Translations under genes and position numbers: made by a program
Assembly: GCA_023053575.1 (NCBI GenBank)
Contig: JAKZAP010000007.1
Span: forward strand, 17,079,508-17,143,507
From: Branchinecta lynchi
Lineage: Eukaryota > Arthropoda > Branchiopoda > Anostraca > Branchinectidae
Direction: 5' to 3'
Length of the DNA stretch: 64,000 bases
Shown: one piece after another, positions 54,986 through 63,837 of the stretch
Numbering within the stretch: the first letter of the stretch is position 1
How the letters are laid out: every line of letters begins with the position of its first letter
Notes under the pieces: model-generated
The model's database searches: none
What the model was told of the DNA's origin: nothing
Seen by the model: the letters and a program-made list of their open reading frames with translations, nothing else

Positions 54986-57516
54986 CACTGTAAAAAGTTC
55001 CTCCGAGTCAGGATTAAAGTTAACTGCTGTATTTGCTACTGGGATTAATCTTATCTCTACTGTGATACGATTAATCCGAACTAGAGATAAGACTAGACCT
55101 ACGTTGACTGGGCAACGTGAAGTGTTGCGGCATCCTTTGGCCGGCTTCGCCGACTAAAGTGTTGCGAGAGCAACACTTTGGTCTCGTTTCTTTGCCGTCA
55201 GTTAAATGCTGAAGTTGTCAACTTATCGAAGCTTATAAAACGGTATTTTCTGATAAGAACACAATCAGTAATCACATGATCAAAGGCTGTTGTAAATTAT
55301 GACACTATTCATCCTCAGCGTTGTAAAAACAACAACAAATGAGTATCGGAAGAAGAGACTAAACTGGTACCTTACTACTGAAGTTGTCAACCCCGTCAAA
55401 CTTTCAAACTGCTGTATCTCTTGAAGGAATGTTTGTACCGAAAAATGGATGACATATACTTTGATCACCTCATGAAGAGCTATCGATTGCCCTAACAACA
55501 ACAAAAGAATATCGGAAGAAGGGACTAAATTGACTTTGCAGTCAGTTGAACTATCCTTTTCAATCGTAGACACCGTGACGGATGAAAACTTGGAACAATA
55601 TCTGACATAATCTAGTTGGTATTATAAAGGTATGTAACATTTCAGGATTAAAATACCATAGACGACACTATTAATTATTCTGAAACTACCTCATTGTTTT
55701 ACATTTTCGTTTGTATCCGTTGCGTAAACAGTTAATCCTAGGTTACAGCGATAGACCATCGACAAAGAATTTCTTACCGTCAGATTTATAGTATTCAAAT
55801 ACAAAGTGCACCAATTTGCACAAATTTCTAGCCCCTCTTGAACCGAGTCTTACTTACAAGTGCCCCCCCCCCCCCGTGATAGACATCAAGTTCACCGGAA
55901 ACAAATAATGGGTACACCAGCTAGCAAAAGTTGGAAAACCCTCATCGCTGAAGATGATAACAGCCAGCGCTGTAAAAACAACAACAAAAGAATATCGGAA
56001 GAAGGGACTAAATTGACTTTGCAGTCAGTTTAACTGTATTCTTTTCAATCGTAGACATCGTGACGGATGAAAACTTGGAATAATATCTTTTATAATCTAG
56101 TTGGTATTATAAAGCCATCCGTAACTTTTCAGGATTAAAATACAGTAGATGACACTATTAATTATTCTGAAACTACCTCATTGTTTTACATTTTCGTTTG
56201 TATCCGTTGCGTAAACAGTTAATCCTAGGTTACAGCGATAGACCATCGACACAAACTTTCTTACCGTCAAATTTATAGAAATCGAATACAATGTGCACCC
56301 ATTTGCAAAATTTCTAGCCCCTCGTGAACCGATCCATACTTACAGGTCCCTCTCCGATCAAGTTCACCAAAAACAAATAATGGGTACACCAGCTAGCAAT
56401 AGTTGCAAACCCCTCATCGCTGAAGATGATTGTAGCATAATAGCCGGTTATTATTTTTAAGTATTGGGAACCAAATTGTTCTTACCATCGCATACACCGG
56501 AAACGAATAATAGGTACACCAACTAGCACAAGCTGCAAACCCCTCATTGCCGAAGATGATTATGAGCTAACAGTAGACTATTGCTTACAAGTCCCCTACA
56601 TGTCTCACAATTGGTATCGCCTATTTTTAGTTTCGTTGTGTACCTTACTACTGAAGTTGTCAACCCCTTGAAATTTTCAAACTGGTGTATCTCATGAAGG
56701 AGTTTTTGTACCAAGAAATGGATGACATATACTTTGATCAGCTTATCAACGGCTATTGATTGCGTCGTAAAAAAAAATTTACCTGTCTTAGTTCAAGAGT
56801 TGACTTTTTTGCCGTAGGCCAACTTTCTAACGTCACGACTTAGAAAGGAACAAAGGATAAGCTCCAATTTCTTTAGCAATGAGAGAACTTTAAAAGCCGA
56901 AGAAGCACATCTGATACCATTTCTCTGCCGCAAACCCAAGTACAAAATAACGAATGATAAACTCAGCTGAAATCGCGAACAGAAATAGATAGAAACAATA
57001 GAGGGCAGCACTTTCGGACCCGTGGGAAAAAGCCACTTTTTTGTTTCTGTAGATTTTTCTATTTATCACTCAAAGAAGACATGTTGGCTGGGGGCCGGGT
57101 AACTGCCGCACATATTTAACACTTATTGATTTTAGCCCACCTTCAATTTGAAACTGGTGCCTGTCTGCTTGCGTGCTAGAACGGAGCTTTCCACTCGAAA
57201 GCAGAAACATGATTTGATGATACGAAAGGTTGGCTGCACAACTTCAGATAGTCCTCTCTGAAATGGGCTATATAACTCCACTTCACTTCGCACACCGTAG
57301 GCTGTGGCTCGAGGACAAGCAAAAACCATCATTTTTGGCCCCAGCACTTTCCGTAAAAACCGCACAGGTTAGACCCTTACCAGTTACCAGGAATAAAATG
57401 AAGTCGGAGTGCTAGAAAAAAAAAAAAAAACGAGGACAAAACTGAAGTGTTGCTCTTGCAACACAATTATCTTTTTAGAGACAAAATTAATCCCAGTAGC
57501 AAATACTGCAAGATCT
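54986..57516 (+). mobile_element. MITE M1 copy c, split by HEL-C copy 2
   Basis: Left part 54986-55092 (CACTGTAAAAAGTTCCTCC to AACTAGAGATAAGA) and right part 57467-57516 (TTATCTTTTTAGAGAC to GCAAATACTGCAAGATC) together make one M1. Confidence 0.85.
55093..57466 (-). mobile_element. HEL-C copy 2 (2.37 kb)
   Basis: In its own orientation it starts TTGTGTTGCAAGAGCAACAC at 57466 and ends CAACGTAGGTCTAG at 55093. Homologous to copy 1 throughout, including the CTTTCCACTCGAAAGCAGAA and GGCCGGGTAACTGCCGCA blocks. An internal segment of about 480 bp is directly duplicated (from about 55500 and 55980; both contain TCTAGTTGGTATTATAAAG and CGTTGCGTAAACAGTTAATC), which explains the extra length over copy 1. 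Confidence 0.8.
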
Positions 57517-57635
57517 TTTTTTTTATAAAGTACTTGAAGTACTACTTAAGTACGAGTCACGTAACTTTGGCAGGTACTTACAACTTGATACTTGAGTACA
57601 CAATTTTGAAGTACTTGTCCCAACACCGCTCAGAA

Positions 57636-58882
57636 GTTCTTATCGCTACGGAGTGAGGCAGCAGTATCAACACAAACTATACGTCACAGTATACTGAAAT
57701 CAAAATCTCGTCTACTTTACAAAAATAAATGGTACACTATCTTGGCTCCAAAACTACCGGAAACCAAAAAACTTCAAAAGCAATATCACAAAATGACTCT
57801 CTAAAGGTGAAACACGTGCAAAAAGGCACAGTAATTTGCATATTACACGTTTTGGTTAGCAAACGACCAACAAAAAGATTTAAAGTAAATGTTTAGTAAA
57901 ATTTGTATCCAACTGCTTGATTTTTGGGATCTCTGTATCTTGTCATAGTCAATCCCGAAAATGTTAAATGTTTTGCGAGACGTACCTTCAGTCCCAGGTG
58001 TGAAATAATCTGATTGCGGATCTTCGGCCTAGATGACAATATAGCGGCTTCAGCCTAAAGAGGACCCTTGCCAAGAAGGGCTGAAAAATAGCTCTAATAA
58101 AATGTAGCTGACTTAAACGTTTTTCACCATGAAATATGACACTGTGGCTCGAACCAGCATTCTTCAAAAATTAATTCCAAATTGCTAGAATACTCCGTCA
58201 ATGTGAATGGTATGAGCGATTCAGCTAACACCCTGACAAATTCACTAGACAAATCTTGCGCCCGATATATTTGAAAATAATTATTTTTCACATAAACTTT
58301 CTTTGCTAAAAAGCATGCGCGTTTTGCAAATTATTATCAAAGAATGTTACGATACACATTGCATCACAATCATTAAAAATATATACGTACGCTGCGAGTC
58401 AAGGCTTCCTCAGACGAACATGAGACAAAGATACAGACTACGAGCGTGTTACGACCCTAATTACCGGAGTTACTACGCATGACGTCACGAATTTTGGCTT
58501 CTCGGCATCAAGGCTGGAACGATTTTTTCTATTTTCATCAAAATATCATGCCATGGGCTAATTGGACCAATCACGTTACAGAGATTCGTAGTTACAACGC
58601 TTACTACATTCCCGATGCATGGTAAGCCAATAGTTACTATTAGTTACTATTTCGAGAAAGTTGGAACGGTCAGCGTGGTAAGAGGTTGGAACGAAAATAG
58701 TAACTGATAGTTTCTATTGTTGGAAGGGTGGAACACGCTCTATATAAAACTGACAAGAACTGGTTGTTTTTCGACTTCAGTCATCAAGATATAAAACTAC
58801 AGTTACAAATCTCAACGCATAATCCAGACTATTCATACATTTAAAACACGCACTGGATTCGTTTGATTAGTTAGAAACACCT
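57636..58882. other. Downstream of GLDC; R4 copy at 58048-58145
   Basis: R4: GCCTAAAGAGGACCC, CTTGCCAAGAAGGGCTGAAA, GTAGCTGACTTAAACGTTTT. The first part is otherwise unassigned. The GLDC 3' UTR must lie left of 58883, but I could not find a convincing minus-strand AATAAA. A GTTGGAACG word repeats at about 58660-58700. Confidence 0.45.
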
Positions 58883-59041
58883 TTATAAACTGGCAGCAGC
58901 TTTTGTGTTGACTTCTGTGACGCTATCTAGCGGCTGATAGGATTCCATGGGGGCGCAAGAGCAGACAAGGTTCTTGTCCCCATACACGTCATCAATACGG
59001 CTAACCGATGGCCAGAACTTTGACTCTGGGCGGACGAACTC
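58883..59041 (-). CDS. GLDC: Glycine dehydrogenase (decarboxylating), terminal coding exon
   Basis: Encodes the C-terminus of the P protein of the mitochondrial glycine cleavage system, the pyridoxal-phosphate enzyme that decarboxylates glycine and passes the aminomethyl group to the lipoyl H protein. The 53 codons read [40 protein letters not shown], then [12 protein letters not shown] and TAA. Family members end [29 protein letters not shown]. The exon follows a TTTCTGATAG acceptor and joins the preceding exon in phase 0 (AAFPS|EFVRP). The PLP lysine is in exons outside the window. Confidence 0.96.
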   Translation of the reverse strand, partial: EFVRPESKFWPSVSRIDDVYGDKNLVCSCAPMESYQPLDSVTEVNTKAAASL

Positions 59042-59081
59042 CTATCAGAAAGAAAAGAAGATGAACAATACTCTATATGAC

Positions 59082-59470
59082 CAGGGACCCATAAATTTCC
59101 CGTAATGACTCATCATTCAGGGGGCTTGTCAATAAGAGACTTCTGATGCGCTCTTGACCGAGCGTCAGATAGTTCGAAAAATACCCACGGGGATAAAATA
59201 CCCGACTCTCCAGATAGACAAAAATTTTCGCAGCTGTTGTGCTGCACTAGGAATATTTCTCTGAAATGGAAGAGTGTCCTGGGTCTTTTGTCCTAGCTTA
59301 GGTACCTGGTGGCATGCTGGCAATTTTGTCTATCTGAGCAAGAACGCCGATTCGATCCAAGCGGAATTTTGGGAAACTAGGTGAGGCTCGGGCAACATAG
59401 CAACATAGAAGCATAGGAAATGACAAGCCCCCTGAATGGCGAGTCAATACAGGAAATGTATGAGTCCCTG
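59082..59470. mobile_element. hAT-like MITE in last GLDC intron
   Basis: 389 bp with inverted ends CAGGGACCCATAAATTTCC and GGAAATGTATGAGTCCCTG, both continuing to CATTCAGGGGGCTTGTCA (about 57-bp arms). Flanked by ATATGAC at 59075-59081 and 59471-59477. CAGGG termini and a 7-8-bp duplication suit hAT. It begins 40 bp from the splice acceptor of the terminal exon. Confidence 0.8.
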
Positions 59471-59811
59471 ATATGACTAAGTTTAAAACACGCCATTGAC
59501 CCTCAGGAAGAACGTGAAAACGTCGCCCTAACCACTCAAACTCAACAACTCAAATCCTGTGTCAACCAGTCAGGGCGATCATTCGGGATAGCTGTGATAT
59601 CGCTTCCGGCTCTTCCGCTAGGTACACGGCGATTTTGCGTCGACAAGGAGAGTCAGTCATCAAGAGTATTGTTCTTGGTGCGAAATTACGAACGTCCCAT
59701 CTTGAATATCATCAAATACCGTGAAACTGATGACAAATCTGTCTTAGGCACTGTTCCTATCGCACGCTACTAACTAACTATTGTGGTGGTTTGCGAAGTA
59801 TGTTCAGAAGC

Positions 59812-59874
59812 ACCTCTGTAGCTCAGTGGTAGAGTGGCCTTGTGAGGTCGTGGGTTCAAATCCCGCCTGAGATA
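59812..59874 (+). pseudogene. tRNA-like sequence with short anticodon arm
   Basis: A-box TAGCTCAGTGGT (59819) and B-box GGTTCAAATCC (59853) are perfect, the T arm GTGGG-TTCAAAT-CCCGC pairs, and the acceptor arms pair only partly. The anticodon arm is too short: CCTTGTGAGG leaves no seven-base loop. So it is a tRNA pseudogene or SINE head in the last GLDC intron, on the opposite strand. Confidence 0.65.
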
Positions 59875-59939
59875 CACTATTGTCTTCCAGTTCACTACTT
59901 AAAGTTCACTACTTTTTTGATGTTTGCTTGTTGCTATAA

Positions 59940-60110
59940 AAAATAATGGACAACAGGGCCCAACCAGATCACGACGTTATCCACTGCTTCCTAGCCGAAG
60001 ATTGAAAATAAGTGTACTTTTCTGTGTGTTTATGTGTTTTATTTAGTTTCTTTCATTTACTCCACTTTTTCAAAATGGCAGGTTATAAATAAATTGCTTA
60101 CTTACTTATA
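59940..60110 (+). mobile_element. LINE fragment L2e (last codons and 3' UTR)
   Basis: GGACAACAGGGCCCAACCAG, CTGCTTCCTAGCCGAAGATTGA (stop), then the L2 UTR with TTTCTTTCATTTACTCCACT, GGCAGGTTATAAATAAATTG and TTAC repeats. It matches L2b 5120-5285 closely. Its 5' side lies 65 bp after the tRNA-like sequence. Confidence 0.8.
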
Positions 60111-60242
60111 ATATTGGTGCATAATTTGAAATTACATATTTGTGACGTTTCTAGAGTTCACCGGCAAACGTGGCGAGTGCCAACTTGTATCAGCTTGTAA
60201 GCAGCTCATCACTATGAATATTTTGAAGGTTTTTTTGTTTTG

Positions 60243-60300
60243 TTTTCAATCAATCAATCATGTTTAATCCGAATAGCTAAAAGCTAGAAAAGGAATAAAT
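60243..60300 (-). mobile_element. LINE 3' tail, same lineage as 300-655
   Basis: CAATCAATCAATCATGTTTA and AATAGCTAAAAGCTAGAAAA match 304-350. Only the UTR end remains. Confidence 0.7.
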
Positions 60301-60365
60301 TTGTTCCTTCTCCGAAATTTATTGTCTGAAGGATTATAACTTTTGATACTTGCAATCTTGTCTAG

Positions 60366-60534
60366 CACCATAAACAAAAATCTTGCAGTATTTGCTACTG
60401 GGATCAATCTTGTCTCTAAAAAGTTAATCTTATCTCTAATTCTGATTAATCTTATATCAGTAGAGATAAGATTAATCCCAGTAGCAAATACTGCAGTTAA
60501 CTTTAATCTTTACTCGGAGAAAATTTTTACAGTG
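60366..60534 (-). mobile_element. MITE M1 copy d (unsplit reference copy)
   Basis: Plus strand runs AAAAATCTTGCAGTATTTGC, CTCTAAAAAGTTAATCTTAT, CCCAGTAGCAAATACTGCAG to TTTTTACAGTG. The unbroken centre supplies the empty site for the HEL-C insertion at 55.1 kb. Confidence 0.85.
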
Positions 60535-60630
60535 TAGGGTGAGCTTGTATGAAGTGAAGGCTGAAGATAAGAATAGTCCAGATTTGGATGGATACTTTAA
60601 GGGTCAATTATTAAATCTCCAGAAACTTAC

Positions 60631-60776
60631 GGAGGGGAAAGCGGCGGTTTCGCGCGTGTATGGACGATCCCACGCAGAAGCAATGACGATTCGGGCAGTA
60701 TGTGGTGCCATCTTCAGGGGGTTGACTTTGGCATCGCTTCGGCCTTCCTCGATGTCTCTGATCTCCTCTCTGATCC
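60631..60776 (-). CDS. GLDC: Glycine dehydrogenase (decarboxylating), penultimate coding exon
   Basis: 48 codons reading [49 protein letters not shown]-protein relatives have IRQEIADIEEG...NPLKM-PH...WDRPYSRE-AAFP at this point. Preceded by a TTTTTGTGTAG acceptor (split codon A|GG, Arg) and followed by TCC|GTAAGT. The frame is intact. The preceding intron (60777-62556) carries a Harbinger-like element, a LINE tail and MITE M3c. Confidence 0.96.
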
Positions 60777-61342
60777 CTACACAAAAAGAATAAGCCTCTG
60801 AATGCGAGATATAAACAGGAAACTAAACAGTCTGTACACAGCAGAGCAAAATAATACTGAGTTAGGTTCTAGGCTCTGCTAACACTAACAATAACACTAG
60901 GCACTGCTACATGGGACTAAAATTCGCGTCTATACAGACATAACCGTGTTAACGGATCGCCAAAGATCCCTGAAGTCTCGTAGCAGCGATAGTTTCGACC
61001 TACAGTAACTACAGCTATTATTCTTTTTACCGTGTCACGTTCAATTTAACTGACCGGAAAAGAAAAAAAAAGAATCTCGCGAGTAACAAAAATACATTAA
61101 AAACATAATATATTCTCTTCCGTTTGCTAATACTTCCCACACGACTGTTTTTATAATTTAGAATGGAATAAACGGATGACGAGGAAAAAACATGTTCTTT
61201 GGATGCAGAACAAGTTTTCATTACGCCACTCCCTTGCTTAACGGAAGGTAATCCACGCTTTTACTCAATACCGCTCTTTTTTGTACTCTGTGCATGTGGG
61301 TAATTAGACCAGTACACGTGGGCGGAACACCTTGTTGTCTAA
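60777..61342. other. GLDC intron, unassigned part
   Basis: Nothing recognised before the TAA target site of the Harbinger-like element. Confidence 0.35.
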
Positions 61343-61908
61343 AGCATTGTCCAAATATGTGTAATAAGCTGAATAGCGCTATAGGCGATGTTTACGTCTT
61401 AATACACACGCCTGTTCAAATAGGAACCCGAGAGGTTCTTTATGAATGCAGCATTCGGTGTTGCCACGCTGATACAGTTTTTCGAGTTTCTAAAGATAAA
61501 AAAAAGTGTTCTTAGTACCATTTGAACTACACCAGTACAATTTGTCGCCCAACATATTGTAAAAAGCTCTTAAATTTACGGATTGACAGCATTGGTCCTC
61601 GAACTAGCAGTAAGCAGTCGTAACAGAACAAAACGTGTTCTTTTGAAGAATAGGTGTTCTTTAGCTTCCAACAAAGTAGAACTTTAGTGCTTCCCATCCC
61701 GTGGCAACAATGACGTGCTTCCCGTGGCAACCCCCTCGGCCCGCTGGCGGACCCAACAAAGTAATCTGATTGGCTCTGCATAAGGGAGAATAGAGCCGAG
61801 CTCCATTTTCCTTATTCGCCTTATTACAGCACGCCCCGAGGAAAAGAGGAATCTGCAATAAGCCTTATACGCCGTAATACACCTTACAACACCTATTTGG
61901 ACAATGCT
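61343..61908. mobile_element. Harbinger-like element, copy 2
   Basis: 566 bp, ends AGCATTGTCCAAATATGTGT / ACACCTATTTGGACAATGCT, flanked by TAA (61340-61342, 61909-61911). Same layout as copy 1 at 43039-43593 (AATAGCGCTATA, CACACGCCTGTTCAAATA, CCTCGGCCCGCTGGCG). Confidence 0.85.
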
Positions 61909-62054
61909 TAAGTCAACCAGCATAATTTGTTCTTCAGACAACTTGAGTTGAAGAGTTAAAGCACAAGTCTCAGCTGAAACAGTTTATATTCCGATAATCT
62001 AAAATACTCCTTTGAAATTCTCAAGCATGCAAAAAGCTTTCTCCACAAAAGTAA

Positions 62055-62150
62055 TAATAATAATAGATTTATTGCCCATCTTAATGAACAAACTTACAAA
62101 AAGACGGAGTAATTAAATAAAGAAGAAGAAAAAGAACAAAGAAATTAGAA
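62055..62150 (-). mobile_element. LINE 3' tail
   Basis: Minus strand: TTATTTAATTACTCCGTC, TTGTTCATTAAGATGGGCAA, TAAATCTATTATTATTATTA, a UTR with polyadenylation-like signal and TTA microsatellite, as at 3185-3262. Confidence 0.5.
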
Positions 62151-62208
62151 ATAAAAAAAGAGATATCACGGGCTCATTCGTTCGTTTTGTTGATTTTTGT
62201 CCATTCTG

Positions 62209-62508
62209 TATCTACCCGATGAAAAATCTGTAGCCAACGTAGTTGTACGATAGTTGAGCGAAAAAGTTGCATGTACTGATATATAATAGTAAAGAAAACT
62301 ATCACTTACTGTGCCTTAGACTGGGCCAATCTTAAGCAGTAGTATCCAGTAGCATCCTGTCTTGCTAATAGTAGCATGCAATATAATGCAGTAACACGGT
62401 AGCCTTGACACAGAAGCATGTGTTAGCATCAGTTCGTAATGCATGCTACTTTTTCATATAACTTCATACTACTATTTTTAGATAAATTTTTGATCGGGAA
62501 GATGCTGC
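62209..62508 (+). mobile_element. MITE M3 copy c
   Basis: About 300 bp, ends TCTACCCGATGAAAAATCTG and GATAAATTTTTGATCGGGAA inverted; interior GTATCCAGTAGCATCCTGTC and ATGCTACTTTTTCATAT match copies a and b. It ends 48 bp before the GLDC exon donor. Confidence 0.8.
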
Positions 62509-62556
62509 GCGGGTTAAAAAAAAGAAGTAAATGCAACTTTAGGAGACGTCACTTAC

Positions 62557-62678
62557 TGAGGAGAGCTTCGCAGAATCTATCCAGCTCTCCCTTGTCTTCC
62601 GACTCGGTGGGCTCGACCATCAAACATCCAGCCACTGGCCAGGACATCGTGGGAGCATGAAAGCCGTAGTCCATTAAC
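62557..62678 (-). CDS. GLDC: Glycine dehydrogenase (decarboxylating), internal exon
   Basis: 40 full codons: [40 protein letters not shown]. This block is almost invariant in P proteins ([21 protein letters not shown]). The acceptor is GCATCTTTCAG|G (third base of the previous codon) and the donor CTCCTCA|GTAAGT leaves an A completed by GG of the next exon (Arg). Upstream exons with the PLP-binding lysine lie beyond 64000. The mitochondrial location is known for the family, not visible here. Confidence 0.97.
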
Positions 62679-62721
62679 CTGAAAGATGCGAATATGTCTC
62701 TGTGAACAAGTTTATAGTAGG

Positions 62722-62910
62722 CAGGCCCGTATCCAGGAATTTATTTCGGGGGGGGGGGGGGGGGGGGGGGGGTTCGCCTGCGGCTCGGACAAAAAAGTAC
62801 AAAGAACACATGGATCAGAGGGGAAAGCCTATAAAAATGGTTATTTTTGTAAGTTTCGGGGGGGCGGGGGGTTCAACCCCTTAACCCCCCCCCCCCTTGA
62901 TACGGCCTTG
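62722..62910 (+). mobile_element. G/C-tract MITE M4 copy d
   Basis: AGGCCCGTATCCAGG, a run of 25 G (62748-62772), GCGGCTCGGACAAAAAAGTA, GGTTATTTTTGTAAG, a second G-rich tract, a C tract and CTTGATACGGCCTT. Starts 43 bp upstream of a GLDC splice acceptor. Apparent glycine-rich frames are artefacts. Confidence 0.8.
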
Positions 62911-62912
62911 AT

Positions 62913-63837
62913 GGCAGGTAAGCAAGTAATTTATTTGTACCTGCCATTTCGAAAAAGGGGAGTAAATGAAAAAAAAAAAACACACACACACAAAGACATT
63001 GAAAAAGACACTAATTTCAATCTTCGGCCAGGAGGCAGTGGAGAAGGTCGTGCGCCGATTGGGCTCGGTTGTCAGTGATTTTTTAATAGCGACGAAGAAA
63101 CATCCAAAAGGGTAACACTTGCATCTTGAATTTTGAACTTCTCAGTCAATGTATGGTTATGGCATAATTTCGACAAGCATATTTAAAATAACAGGATTTC
63201 ATCTTTTTAATCTCCTTTTATCGCAGTGCTGTACAATTTTCCTAATTTATTACTTCATTTATTTCCCTCATAACTGAGGAGTAACATAACATAGTCGGCT
63301 ACACAAACAAAGCTGTACCTAACGCATTCAATGACACTACAAATACTGTGAAGAAAAAAATATGCACTGTTTTAAGACCAAATTAAGATTAGTAATGTAT
63401 AAGATTATTCACTTGTTAGGTGCAGGTTCTGAGTTTGGAAGGCTGCCTAGGTTTTTTCAACTTTTTCTTTAGTATCAAAACTGGATAAGTTAATTTAAAG
63501 TCGGAAACTGGGAATTACTGATAGTTCTAGAAAATTTTAAATATGAAATTTTAACAGCAGATGCGTCGCAAATTCGAAAGTTCTCTAGAATTTTTGATGC
63601 AAAAAGAAAATGAGGTAATGCAACAGAGATGAACAATGACCCCAGGATATTTTTTAAGACCAATACGCATTGTGAATTCTATCTCGAAGTTGATTGATAA
63701 TTATGGACTGAGAAACCTTGGCAGATGATGCATTTGGGATCCCTAACTAAGTACGTCACTACATCGCATACTGGAAAATAAATCCCGTTACCATTATTAC
63801 GGCAGCCACCACACAATTGTTGAACGCACATTTCAAT
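62913..63837. other. GLDC intron, unassigned
   Basis: AT-rich. An isolated GGGATCCC at 63736 has none of the HEL-A flanks. Confidence 0.35.

Larger units (their letters stand above)
54549..57627. mobile_element. hAT-like element with 8-bp duplication, host of nested insertions
   Basis: Ends ACAATGTTGGGAATTACTT and AAGTACTTGTCCCAACACC are inverted, flanked by GCTCAGAA at 54541-54548 and 57628-57635. Both outer parts are made of AAGTACTT words (54590-54735, 57525-57620). An 8-bp duplication and a TGTTGGG terminus fit hAT. Inside sit a LINE tail, MITE M1c and HEL-C copy 2. The own interior (about 54850-54985) shows no recognisable transposase. Confidence 0.85.

Noticed and set aside
58480..58487. 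Perfect CRE palindrome TGACGTCA as a regulatory site
   Set aside because: It lies downstream of GLDC with no promoter evidence; an isolated 8-mer is expected by chance about once per 65 kb.
59812..59874. Functional tRNA gene
   Set aside because: Anticodon arm too short and acceptor stem mispaired.
62686..63078. Glycine-rich open frame
   Set aside because: Produced by the G tract of MITE M4d.
63736..63743. GGGATCCC as another HEL-A end
   Set aside because: No HEL-A sequence on either side.
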